Of a DNA stretch of 64,000 nucleotides, positions 34,182 through 44,591 are shown one piece after another. The stretch is from Jackrogersella multiformis. Lineage: Eukaryota > Ascomycota > Sordariomycetes > Xylariales > Hypoxylaceae. Under the pieces are notes generated by a model. That model had not been told where the DNA came from. It saw only the letters and a list, made by a program, of their open reading frames with translations, and did no database searches. Both the position numbers and the translations under genes were made by a program. The stretch covers positions 310,001 through 374,000 of the forward strand of contig CADCXD010000010.1 in NCBI GenBank assembly GCA_902806575.1, written 5' to 3'. The stretch's first letter is position 1. Each line of letters opens with the position of its first letter.

Positions 34182-36136
34182 TCAATCCTTAGATGCGGCA
34201 GCTGCTTCCGGTTTCGCCTCTTTGGGTTCCTCCTTGGAAGCTTCCGTGGCAGTGGCCGAGGCGGTTTTGGGCGTCGAATCGTTGGTCTTTGTTTGAGACT
34301 TGTCCTCCAACTTCTTGGGTGTGCGCGGTGGGGGAGACGGAGCTCTGGGCGGCGGTCGGCTCAGCTCGGCGTCATCGTCGCCAGTCGAGCTCTTAGATAC
34401 TTGACTTGCCAAGTCTTTGTCTTCCTCGGAGTTATCAAACATCTCGGTATCGTCAGAGTCGGTAAGAACTTCAGTACCGTCGCCAAGAAAAATGATACGA
34501 CCCTTGTACCCACCGATTCCAAAAGACTTAGACTTATTCCCCATGTCAACGTCATATCCGCTGTCACTATCGTCGAAATTATGATGCACACCAGGTCCCC
34601 GGAATTCAGCTGAGTCTCAATGTCAGTTTTATGAATTATTTAAAAGAGACCCCGGGCTCTAAGAAGGCATACCGTATTCAGGAGGGGCACAAGGGCCGTC
34701 GCCTTTAGCCACACGGCTGGCAACCTCTTCGTACCATTCCTCCTTACTTCTGCCTCTTAAGAAGCCCACGATGACCATGGTCATATTGTCACAGCCAACC
34801 CCGCCAGTCTCAGAATTAGACGCCAGGCAGTTGTCCATCATGTTCTCGCAAATCTTCTCCAACTCCTGCTTCGCGGCAATCCCCCTACGAACGAATTCAA
34901 CGACCGCTTGAGAAGACTGACAATCCCAGATGCCTAAGATGCTGGTTAGCCGCCATGTCTAGGTGCCTAGATATTTTTATGGGAAGAATATAAACGTACC
35001 ATCACATGCGATGACCAGGAACTCGTCGTCATCGCTGATGTCGTGCGCGACTACGTCCGGGAATGCGGTTACTATCTGTTGTTCGGGCGCAAGCTCGGCG
35101 CTCTTCTTGAACTCGAAATCTCCGATGGCTCGGGAAAGTGCAAGGTTGCCGTTGACACGGCCGAAGTCAACAAAACCACCGGCGGCAGTAATTCGCGCCT
35201 TCTCAGCTAGAGGGATTCAGTACGTTAGCAACTCAAAATTATAGAGACGTCATAATAGAAAATAACTCTACTCACCTTCGTTCTGGGGTTTGTGATCAAA
35301 AGAGAGTGGTTTGGCTCTTCCTTTAACTCCTAGCACACTTCTCGAGTCGCCAGCATTCGCCTAGGAATCTGAGTCAGCCATAAATCTTAGCCAGTGAGGT
35401 ATCAGGGTACAAACAATGTAGATCTTGTCATTGGAAATCAGGCCACAGCACGCTGTACAACCGGATACTTCTTCCTCGTATTGAGGATCTAGGCAAACGT
35501 CAGACTCCGGACTGTAATGTAGCGGTTCCCATAGGGAAGTTCTCATAGGGAACCCATACCACTCAATATTGCCCGATCAGTTGCGAGGAAGGTGTCCTTA
35601 AGGGACTGCTCGTAATTGCCAGCCTTGAATGTGTCTTGCTTCATGAGGATGTCGTATATGTTCTTGCCCGCGAACTGGGCAACCTTGTCTCCACCGTGTC
35701 CATCAAAGACGCCAAAGAAAGATAATCGCGAAGGATGAACCCTCTTCTCTTCGTCAGTCCGGGGCGTCAAGAAGTCGAGGACGGTACAGTGAGCATCCTC
35801 CATGCTGATACGCCATCCCTGCATGGCAGATACGCCGTACATTAGTCGGTCATCTTCGCCCTTGTCGGAAGCCTGGTTTAGAGAATTTCATGGTTAGCAG
35901 AGGTCCTTTTTAAGGGTTGGTGATACACAACCACGCCACCGCACACAGAGGCATCGGAAACGGGATATTGCGATATTGTTGGGCAAGGCAACGAGACAAG
36001 GCGCGGAGTCACGGGTCAACGGGCAGGCCGCGGGGGGAACCAGGGACAGATAAAGATGACGGCGCAATTGAAGGATCCAAGTTAGAAAATGCTATCATAC
36101 CTTGTCGACGACAGGCTCTGAAAGGGTTTGACCCAT
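34182..36136 (-). CDS. PTC2: PP2C-type Ser/Thr phosphatase, Ptc2/Ptc3-like
   Basis: Seven exons: 36136-36101, 35872-35560, 35488-35415, 35360-35276, 35206-35000, 34933-34673 and 34609-34182, giving 467 residues; introns are 54-228 bp with GT-AG ends, and each junction restores family sequence. The metal-dependent phosphatase core shows RISMEDAH (33-40), FFGVFDGHGG (Asp69), SGCTA, ANAGDSRSVLGVKGRAKPLSFDHKPQNE, RVNGNLALSRAIGDFEFK, VIACDGIWDC (Asp238) and GCDNMTM (Asp287), which together supply the Mg/Mn ligands. Exon 1 encodes only MGQTLSEPVVDK; Gly2 with Ser6 fits an N-myristoylation site, known in mammalian PP2C alpha/beta. The C-terminal 120 residues after EFRGPG are acidic, then Pro-rich and Lys/Glu/Ala-rich, and not part of the catalytic fold. 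Ptc2/3 dephosphorylate stress MAP kinases, Rad53-type checkpoint kinase and Ire1; these roles are inferred from yeast. Confidence 0.95.
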
Positions 36137-38276
36137 GGCGAAAAGTGATTATAATGTCGCAGCGCGTAGACTCAGTGTGGTCGGACGGTCATGTATGGAG
36201 GAGGGGCAATATCGTGGGATGGTTTTGCTGATCGTCAAATTTTTCAATGGCCTAGAGAGAGAAATGGGTATGTAGGGTATGTAGACGAATACGGTAGCAG
36301 CCGCGGGTAGTGTCTTTGGGGGGGGATGATGTAGTGTAGGTAGTGCGGGAGAAAAATAAGGGCATTCGGCGTCGCGCGAAAGAATGTGTCAGTCAATACT
36401 AGGAGAGTCAGAAGATTGGTATTGGTATTGGTATTGGTATTGGTATGGGATAATGGTAGGCAGGTAGGTAGGGTAAGGTGGTAGGTAGCAGGTTAAGTTA
36501 GGCTAGAGAAAGGGTAGCCAAGGCCAAGGCGGGGTTTTGCGTTTCTTGCAGAACAGAAGAAGAAGGAAAAAAAAAAAAAAAAGACTCTGGACGGCGGGCA
36601 GCTGGCAACTGGCAACTGATCATAAGGTTTATTGCCGTTTTAAGTAGTCCTATTGTACGAAGTACATGAGGCGCATATGTACTTATACTTTAGATAGAGA
36701 TGAAGATCCTACTCAATTTTCAGGTACCTAGGTAAGTATACTTACCAAGGTCGGGTACCTAAGGATTTGGGGGGCAACCTTTTTTACCTCATGGATGTAC
36801 ATCCATTCAGACTGGATTGCAACACAGCCCAGAACCGAATAGAACCTGGAATTGCTTAGGTAGATACCTAGGTACCTACCTAATATATTGAAAAGCCACA
36901 ATGATGTCGTAAGAATACAACATGCGTCACGACATGATCGGGCATTTACATACCAGTGATTCTTCGAGAATACCTAGTATCAAAATAATAAAATCACGAG
37001 TCGTAATGAGAGAAGAGAAACAGGGTATTTAACCCCAAATGAAATATAAAATAATATATTATGACACTTACCTATTTACTTACATATATATGTACATAAG
37101 TAGGCTGACATACCATTGGTTACATGCATGTATGATGTTACTAGGATCGATACCTACCTAGGTATCCATTGTACTCGAATATCAACTTAGGCTTAAAATC
37201 GGAGTTATGAAACGGAAACAAAGGACTTTTTATTGCGGTAGTGTCGCGTGTGCTCTAGGGCTACAAAATCTCAAGAAAAAGGTGCTAAAACAATTGGCCA
37301 GTGTTTCACAGCAGAGGGCCAACGCCTACACTTGTGTAGAACAGGCAGGGTACCTAGGTACCTAGGGTAGGTGGAATGCTTAGGTCTAGAAGGTAGGTAC
37401 TTAGGTACCTATTGTACAGATACATCCTACATCCATGTACGTAGGTAGTAAGGCAGAACGCGCTAATACCCAAACTTTAGAACAATGGAAGTTGCCCAGG
37501 TGGTCCGTGAACTTTACTTATTGCTTGTTCAAACATCTCTTCTATCGAAACAAGCGGGAGCAGTTTCTTAAATTGTACATCTTCTCAAACTCTAGAGGTA
37601 TAAAAAACAAGACCTGTCTAGTCCCCAAAAGCTCATCTTGGGACTTTGTTGCCTCACTCTTGCATCGCGGAAATAATTATCTATCAGAATCAGATTATTA
37701 AGTCGCAACGCAACTGTTTACGAAGAGGGAATATTGAAAATTTACTCAGTCCGGACGAAAACAACTGTATCATTAGGAAAACTCGTCGAAATTCGAGGAC
37801 ATTATATCCTATGTGTAGTACCAACACTGCTATGAAATATCACAATAGCTGCAGTGGATTACTCCTCTTTCGGATTCCCCGGAGCGGTGATGTGAATGCA
37901 ACCTCAACCCCCAACCCCGGCCTCGGGCTCCGCCTTTTCCGGGAATCCCGGACCAGGACTACCTTCGGAAGTACCTCGGTAGCATCGAGGGTACCCTTCA
38001 AGGTGTCAATACACACATCGCACACACATACGCATGAGATCCAAATAGAAAAACCAGAACCTCTAATAGACAAGCTACATAATATCTTATGTTTCCAGCT
38101 GGACCCTCAGTCGCAAGACTCACAAACAAAGTCACAGCTCTTATATTTGGGTCGATACCTGATCCTACTTATCACCAACTAGGGACACTGCCGTTTATGA
38201 TGTCGATCAAAAGTTGACATTTAACAAACTAATAGCATTAAGTATCTAGGTATCATATTTCTCCCCTCAGCACATA
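36137..38276. promoter_or_regulatory. Intergenic, 2.1 kb
   Basis: The promoter and probable 5' UTR of PTC2 and the 3' flank of AXL2. Near PTC2 it holds the ATTGGT repeat (36415-36444) and a 16-bp A run (36567-36582). Four CCTAGG palindrome groups lie at about 36724-37365. The open frames at 37435-37701 and 37646-38182 on the plus strand are AT-rich and resemble nothing; no gene is called. Confidence 0.55.
36415..36444. repeat. ATTGGT x5 tandem repeat
   Basis: Five perfect ATTGGT copies, about 280 bp upstream of the PTC2 start. The reverse complement is ACCAAT, so the repeat reads as an array of CCAAT boxes on the minus strand, the strand of PTC2. Confidence 0.9.
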
Positions 38277-41200
38277 TTAGATATAAACCGCAAAGCTTCC
38301 GTCGCTATCGCCACCATCATCCCATCCGTCGATAGTTGTAGGTGGGCGTATATCCTCCCACGCATCTTCATCATCCTCATCGGCCCAGATGCTGCGCTGG
38401 CTCTTGGTGCTCTTCATACTCCTCGTCGACTTCCAGCTCTTAGAGGGTACGTTCTCAATATCAGAACTCTGTCCGTCTCCCCCTGTTGGAGCATAGTATG
38501 CCTCGTTGGGCCGATTCATCAGAGGAATTCTGGCAGGGCGCATGGGCGTCTCGGGTAAGGGCCGGTTTGGTGCCTCCCACCCGTGTTCCGGAGATGGCGT
38601 CTGCGATGTCAAAGCTCGAATCTCACCGAGAGTCCTTTGCCTGCGGAAGCGGCTAACGCTCAACCGCTCTTCCCGAGAGGAATAGGATAGGTCGGATTTT
38701 GAACTGGTTGAAGGTGTATTATGGAGAGTAGAGGCTTGCGATGGGCGACGACTCATTACTACTGTGTCTTTCCCTTCGCCCTTGGCCATCACTAATCCCG
38801 TCGTAGGCGGTAGCCTCGGCAGTTCGCTCGATATATTAGCAGGCGAGGTACGCGCTATCCCCACCATGTTGACAGATGTATTAGGCTGCGCCCATTGGCC
38901 TGGGGACAATAAATCCCGGCCTCTATCGTGTATTATCCAATTCTCTTCCTGTGCTGGATCCACCGGCGATTCTTGTCGTGGGATGGCTCTCTCCGGCTCG
39001 GTGATGAGGTCTTTATATGCAATTCCTAAGGAATTCCTCGCGAGCCGATCCCACGACGAGTCGCTATCGCGAGGATTTGTGATTTCTTGAATATTCGGCG
39101 GCAGCTCTGGGCTGTCATGCACAACCGTCTCAGGCGACTGGGTCGCCAATCCAAAGTTCCGCGGCGATTTAGTGAGCGCTCGGCCGCCGAAGAGCGGCGA
39201 GGATTCGCTTATCCTCCTACTCATCTGTCGTACCTCCCCCGGTCTACTAGGTATATGTATTATAGTCGGTCTTGCGACCACATTCAGGCTCGTCGTAGCC
39301 TCCTCTTCCGCCCCTCCAGATACCCCAGAAGTCAGAATACTCGTGCGAGTCGTCTGGCCTGTAGAGTCACTGCGCATGCTATTCCGCTTCTGCTCGTCGG
39401 GAAGCTGACTCTTACTCTCTCTTTTCCATAAATTAGATATTCTTTTACCGACGCTGCGAAGGCCGAGACCCGGATCTTCATATTGTCCCGACTTCGGCCG
39501 TGCGGCATAGCCTGGTGCTGGCGGGACCGCTTCGTCCGAGCCGGAGTCGTATCTACCACCTGCTATGTAGGCAGTCTCCGGCGTGTTTTGTATACTAAAA
39601 GGCTCCGAGCGCGTCGGAACTTCGAGATTCTGGAAGGGCCCATGTTGAGGTTTTCGGGGGATAGTATACGACTGCGCTTGCACAATATACGCATCCCCTT
39701 CTCCCAGACTAGTATCCGACAGCAGACTAACCTCGTCTGTTTCTCCCGCTACCCGCGTGGATGGCTGGCTGCGTTCTGCGGACCAACTACTCCCCTCCAA
39801 AATAACGCTATGCTCAGGTGACTTTGCCCTGGAATACATAGCCATCATAGCATGAGGCATTATGTTTCCGGTCAGACTCGGACTCGACGCTGTCTGGGAG
39901 GATCGCTGATTCGAGGCAGCGGCGGGGGCCTGGACTTTTTGCGTAGATGTACCACCGCTAGAAAGACGTGGCGGCCCTATATCCGCCATGGTCCTCATGG
40001 CCTGTCCATAGCCCTTATCATAGCTCCCAGGGCGGTTGGCCATGAAGCTTCCTGGTACAGGTCCCGATACCTCTAATCTCCTAGGCTGGTTGCGTCGCCT
40101 TCGGATGTAGAAAAGGAGAAGTGTGATCCCGACAAATGTAAAGAATATCGGTATTACAAGTAGCCAAAGCAAGTTCTTTTTCGAGTCGTCTGGGCTAGAA
40201 TCTTCCGGTTTGTCGCTCGGCTGAGGTGAGATGATATGCGAGGAAGGAGATGGAGAGTCGATATGTATGCTCATAGTCTTGGTCTCGGTGTCGTTCGTGT
40301 GCTTCGAAGTAGCGTTGAAAGTAACGCGCGGCGCTATCACGGACTTCGCTAATATAGGTTCGGGGACAGAACCAGAGAGGACCATCGAAGAAGAGTTAAA
40401 CTCTGTCCATGACGCGTCCAGCTCGTTTTCTATCGCGACTTGGATATCGGACGCCTTCGAGAGATATTCCTTCAGATCAAACGAAAAGTCTTCGCCTGCC
40501 TTCAGGTCGAGATCGGGCAGATCAGAAAGGAACAGCCCGAAATGGATCAAGACTGTTAGGTTTAGGCTATCAGTGTATTTGTCTACGACAATTATAGTAA
40601 TGTTGGACGACTCGGCGGTCGCCTCAGGTGTGCCATCTAAGGCCCATGTCTTGTTATCGAAGGACAGCCAGGCTGGTAGGTCGAGCGCGGTGATAGTCGC
40701 GATATCCTCCGGTTTTAGGGGTTTCTTGTCAAGTTCCAACACGTCTGGGAGACCCTTGTATTCGAAGGGCTTCCCTTGTGTCGCATTCAGCTTGACTACC
40801 GGCGGATCGGCAGTCAGCTCATGGTTCCCGACCACAATCGAGAAGGGCACCGAGATGGACGCGAAGCCCACAACGTCCGACGCGACTAGTTGGAAAGTGA
40901 AGGTCTGCGGGGGTTCGACAAGCGACTCAAACGGAGGCGTCTTGCCAGAGAACGAGAGGTCTTCGGCGTTGAAGCTTATCCACGAAGGGAGAGGCACGTT
41001 GTCGCCAGACACTGCGTAGTAGTTGAGCTCGCCGTCTCCGCTGTCGGTGCGGAAGGTGTGCTCGTCGAAGCTAAAGGAGAACGGCTTCGAGGGGTGGAGG
41101 TGTAATGACGAAGGAGCTATGTATGTTCCAAACTTGGGGAGTTGCTTCGAGACGGGTATGGCGACAGTAGGCGGTCGATTCCTAGATACCACCAAAGTCG

Positions 41201-41543
41201 GGTTCGCCGTCGTGGAGCCCGTCTCGTCTTCCGCGACCAGCTGGATTGGAACTCCGACGACCTCGCCAGGCGGGACATCGTCATCGCTCGGCGTCCCGAA
41301 AAGCCGGCGCGAGGAGCTGTCGATGGAAAGCCATTTCGGCGCGTTCTCGAGCCGGTACGTGATGTCGAGAGGAGAGGTAAATGTTATCGGGGAGAAGATG
41401 AATTCGAAGGCTTGCGAGATTCGGGCCACGGGCGGTAGTTGCGAGTTGAGGGGGAAGTTGTCGATAGGCACGGCGCCCGCGAGCATCGCTACCGCTACCG
41501 CCGCCGCGCCGAATGCGAAGCCGTTCTTACATCCCACTACCAT
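38277..41543 (-). CDS. AXL2: Axl2-like axial budding / polarity membrane protein
   Basis: Single exon of 1088 residues. A signal peptide (about residues 1-25) precedes an extracellular region of roughly 430 residues with cadherin-like (CADG) beta-sandwich modules. The module hallmarks are repeated: APKWLSIDSSSRRLFGTPS, PSWISFNAEDLSFSGKTP and PAWLSFDNKTWALDGTP, plus WTEFNSSSMVLSGSVP, so four modules are visible. Several N-glycosylation sequons lie in this part. One transmembrane helix at about 457-480 is followed by a basic RRRRN stop-transfer and a 600-residue Ser/Pro/Arg-rich cytoplasmic tail. This is the layout of Axl2/Bud10, which marks bud sites with Bud4 and septins in yeast and works in septation and conidiation in filamentous fungi. 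The tail has many Ser/Thr-Pro sites suited to kinases; regulation is inference. Length and domain order match fungal Axl2. Confidence 0.92.
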   Translation of the reverse strand: MVVGCKNGFAFGAAAVAVAMLAGAVPIDNFPLNSQLPPVARISQAFEFIFSPITFTSPLDITYRLENAPKWLSIDSSSRRLFGTPSDDDVPPGEVVGVPIQLVAEDETGSTTANPTLVVSRNRPPTVAIPVSKQLPKFGTYIAPSSLHLHPSKPFSFSFDEHTFRTDSGDGELNYYAVSGDNVPLPSWISFNAEDLSFSGKTPPFESLVEPPQTFTFQLVASDVVGFASISVPFSIVVGNHELTADPPVVKLNATQGKPFEYKGLPDVLELDKKPLKPEDIATITALDLPAWLSFDNKTWALDGTPEATAESSNITIIVVDKYTDSLNLTVLIHFGLFLSDLPDLDLKAGEDFSFDLKEYLSKASDIQVAIENELDASWTEFNSSSMVLSGSVPEPILAKSVIAPRVTFNATSKHTNDTETKTMSIHIDSPSPSSHIISPQPSDKPEDSSPDDSKKNLLWLLVIPIFFTFVGITLLLFYIRRRRNQPRRLEVSGPVPGSFMANRPGSYDKGYGQAMRTMADIGPPRLSSGGTSTQKVQAPAAASNQRSSQTASSPSLTGNIMPHAMMAMYSRAKSPEHSVILEGSSWSAERSQPSTRVAGETDEVSLLSDTSLGEGDAYIVQAQSYTIPRKPQHGPFQNLEVPTRSEPFSIQNTPETAYIAGGRYDSGSDEAVPPAPGYAARPKSGQYEDPGLGLRSVGKRISNLWKRESKSQLPDEQKRNSMRSDSTGQTTRTSILTSGVSGGAEEEATTSLNVVARPTIIHIPSRPGEVRQMSRRISESSPLFGGRALTKSPRNFGLATQSPETVVHDSPELPPNIQEITNPRDSDSSWDRLARNSLGIAYKDLITEPERAIPRQESPVDPAQEENWIIHDRGRDLLSPGQWAQPNTSVNMVGIARTSPANISSELPRLPPTTGLVMAKGEGKDTVVMSRRPSQASTLHNTPSTSSKSDLSYSSREERLSVSRFRRQRTLGEIRALTSQTPSPEHGWEAPNRPLPETPMRPARIPLMNRPNEAYYAPTGGDGQSSDIENVPSKSWKSTRSMKSTKSQRSIWADEDDEDAWEDIRPPTTIDGWDDGGDSDGSFAVYI

Positions 41544-43596
41544 CGTGATGCGTAACAGCCGGGGACGCTGCTAACATGAGGGGGCACAGACGACTGCGCT
41601 GTCGGAAGCAGCGCCGTGTTCACGGAAGTTGGTTGGTTGTTAGACGGTGATCGAATCAGAGGTTCTAGCTACGGTTCTCGCAACGGGCCATCGCACTAGG
41701 TATCGCAGCAGACATGAACAAGAGAAGATGCAAAAGCTCCAGTGCCGGCAAAGCAGCCGACAGTATGCCAGGAAGCCATTCTTCAGCGATCACGTCGGCC
41801 TCCCTTGCTCCTGGCCTCGCCTCGTCCCGCCCTTCCCTGGAAGGCCGCGGCAGAGGCTGCGAGGCGCGCGGATTCGGTAATGACGAAAGGGGGGGTTGGA
41901 GCGGAGGAGGTCTCATCCTCGTTAAGTGCTCTCGCCAGCGCATCCCGCCCGCGACGCGTGTAGGGCTGGTGGAATTCCAATGTCTCAGCCACGCGCCGAC
42001 GTCGATCGCCCGCGGGCTGGCGGCCGATCGCATTCCGCCGCGCTGCCCCGGCAAAGGGAGCTCCTAAGCTATTTGAAGCACTTTAATAACGGCCGCGTCC
42101 CCTTGCGAGCATGGTGGCATGGCGCGCCAATATTCATCTCGCCCAGCGAGCGGGATGGCGCAGATGGTGCGGGACGCCGGCGCGCTGCCGCACGCTATGG
42201 TTTGAGGTTGGAGCGCGGGCTGATATTTGGTTAATTGGTTTCAGCTTGACGATGCGCGGGGATGGTTTGGATGCGTGATGCAATAGATGAAGATGAAATG
42301 TAATGACTAGATATGAGATCGTGGGTTTTATGGGATGGCGAAGCCTTATGGTAAACCATAGTGGAATAGTTCATGTCGAAGTGTATCTGCACTCGATAGC
42401 TGGTTCTATCTACTTCGGTAGTTTAAGAGCAGTTCTACTCATGATGATATAATAACTACGGGAATACAAAAGTTAGGATGGCCTATTTTTTTCTCTAAAT
42501 TTTTTCCAAAAGGGATAGTCATAATGAATTCTAAGTTCGTATCGTCTATAGTTTCATATCGTGAGGTGGACTATCGACGTCATGTCTCACGATGATTCAC
42601 TGTTGAATGTATGACTATATAATTGAAATCATGGTGACTACCTAGGTAGTATAATAAATTATATGCTAAGGTTCAAATATCTATGCGGGATTGAGCTCTC
42701 TTTCGTATAGTCTCATCCTAAGTATTAGGTTGATAGTAGGTATACAACAAAATCCCACAGTGAACAGGTAAAAAGGTGAACGAGCTGATTGACTGATGGA
42801 CATTGAGGCTTTCCAACTCTCTCTTCAAGTTACTTGGCCAACCTTCATGGACAGTTGGTTCAATTTGGAATTCACTATGATGTATGATATCCAAATATTA
42901 GGTATCTAAAACCTTATAGCATCATGGGGTGGCAACCCTTACGAAACTTCAACTTTAATTAGTTTGTTTGCCATAGTCGGAAGACTTCGACACGAACCAA
43001 ACCGACCCCCTATGTGGGCTGCGTGGCTAGCTGAGACATCCACCAGCCATCCTACGATATCGTCAGCCACATTTCGACTGATAACCCTACACAAAACGCT
43101 AAATGGGCCGCCGATCACGACAGCTAATCAACGATGATGAATCCTCCGTATCCCATCGTATGTACCTATGTCAGATTATTCAATTATGCGAACAGCACAC
43201 TAGTAGCGCGATTTTCCACGATAGTGTAGTGTATGTACCTAGTGTAGTGTAGTGATAGCAAAATAAGCGGGCGTCGATGGTTCTAGATCCCGATGGATTC
43301 ACACGAAAGCCAAAGCACGCAGTTATGCAAACTCTGATTCTGTTTTATTCTTTTATTCTGGGCCGGAGGAGGAGCGAGCCCATAATTTCTGGTCCGCTCT
43401 ACCTACCCAGTTAGGCCGCACCCATCCCGAACCTCCTCCATACCTACCTACCTACTGTGCCTACCCTGCACCTATCTATCTAGCCACCCAGCCTAAGCCA
43501 TGGAGAGCAAGAGTAGTAGCAGTACACAGTAACAACCAACCAAAACCAACCAGCCAGAAACCCATCCCAGCCGAGTTAAGCAGACCGGACTTCCCG
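41544..43596. promoter_or_regulatory. Divergent intergenic, 2 kb
   Basis: Upstream regions of AXL2 (-) and EFM6 (+). The first 650 bp are GC-rich with overlapping open frames on both strands (41665-42234), which is typical of base composition, not coding. From about 42240 it turns AT-rich. A TAGTGTAGTG tandem tract lies near 43224-43255. No supported gene. Confidence 0.55.
43224..43255. repeat. TAGTGTAGTG tandem tract
   Basis: Repeated TAGTG units, interrupted by TATGTACC, in the upstream region of EFM6. Simple repeat. Confidence 0.65.
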
Positions 43597-44591
43597 ATGC
43601 TGCCGCCGCAACGAGCGCCGTCGCCGGGCTCGTCGCCCGAGTTCTCGCCCCTGGCCATCGGCGAGGACCTGTCGCCGCTGCCCGCGTACAAGGCCGCCGG
43701 GACCGCCGAGATCGGCTTCGGCGGGCTGCTCGCCGACCCCCTGCGGCTGCGCGAGGACCTCGCGTCCGGCTGCGGAGGCCAGACCTGGCCCGCCGGGCTG
43801 GTGCTGGGCAGCCATATGCTCCGGTACCATGCGCGAGACGTGCGGGAGGCGCGGATGTAAGTTTTGTGTTTCTGGCTACGATGGAGAGGGGAGGGGGGAG
43901 GGGAGTGAAATGATATGGCATGGTATGGTATAGATTAAAGGTCCGGCTGCTAACGGGCGTATAGATTAGAACTCGGCGCCGGGGGCGGATTGGTGGGCTT
44001 GGCGGTTGCGAAGGGGTGCGAGGTTGGGGGCCCTCTGCTCATCACCGACCAGTTGGAGATGCATGCGTTGATGGAACACAACATCGCCCTGAATAATCTC
44101 GAGGGCAAAGTCCAAGCCGCGATCTTGAATTGGTCAGTCCGTCCTATCCCCTACATCTCCTTCCCCTCCCCCCTTCCCCTGCCTTGCCCCCATCTTCCCG
44201 CAGAGCATCATGCATTACCCCAACGCCGATCTCCACGCGTACGTGCGTGCGTGTGTGCGACCGCACCAGCACAGCGCAGCGCTCACGTTTCAACACTCCC
44301 AGGGGCGAGCCGCTGCCGCCATCCGTCGTGGCCTTGCGCCCCGACGTCATCCTCGCGGCCGACTGCGTGTACTTCGAGCCGGCCTTCCCGCTGCTGCTGG
44401 CCACGCTGTCGGACCTGCTGCGCCTGTGCCCGTCCGCCACCGTCTACTTCTGCTTCAAGAAGCGCCGCCGCGCCGACTTGCAGTTCGTCAAGAAGGCCCG
44501 CAAGATGTTCCGCGTCGCTGAGGTCCCGGACGAGGACCGCCCCGTCTTCGGCCGCGAGGGCCTGTTCCTGTATACTTTCCAGGCTGTGTGA
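43597..44591 (+). CDS. EFM6: Protein-lysine N-methyltransferase Efm6-like (METTL21 family)
   Basis: Three exons, 43597-43856, 43965-44132 and 44303-44591, give 238 residues with splices in phases 2 and 2. The seven-beta-strand methyltransferase fold is visible: GGQTWPAGLVLGSHMLR before the first splice, SAM-binding motif I ILELGAGGGLVGLAVA (residues 87-102, created by the splice), the acidic post-I ITDQLEMHALMEHNI, and LRPDVILAADCVYFEPAFPLLL, which holds the DxVY-type element of METTL21 enzymes. The end, VYFCFKKRRRADLQFVKK, matches Efm6. Efm6 monomethylates a lysine in translation elongation factor 1A in the cytosol. Intron 2 (170 bp, GTCAGT donor) is rich in C-runs; an alternative donor would break motif order. 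The exons are more GC-rich than the flanks. Confidence 0.88.

Noticed and set aside
37435..38182. Plus-strand frames between PTC2 and AXL2
   Set aside because: AT-rich codons, no family resemblance, no introns that join them.
41665..42234. Overlapping open frames on both strands upstream of AXL2
   Set aside because: No start context, splice structure or domain; GC-rich promoter DNA explains them.
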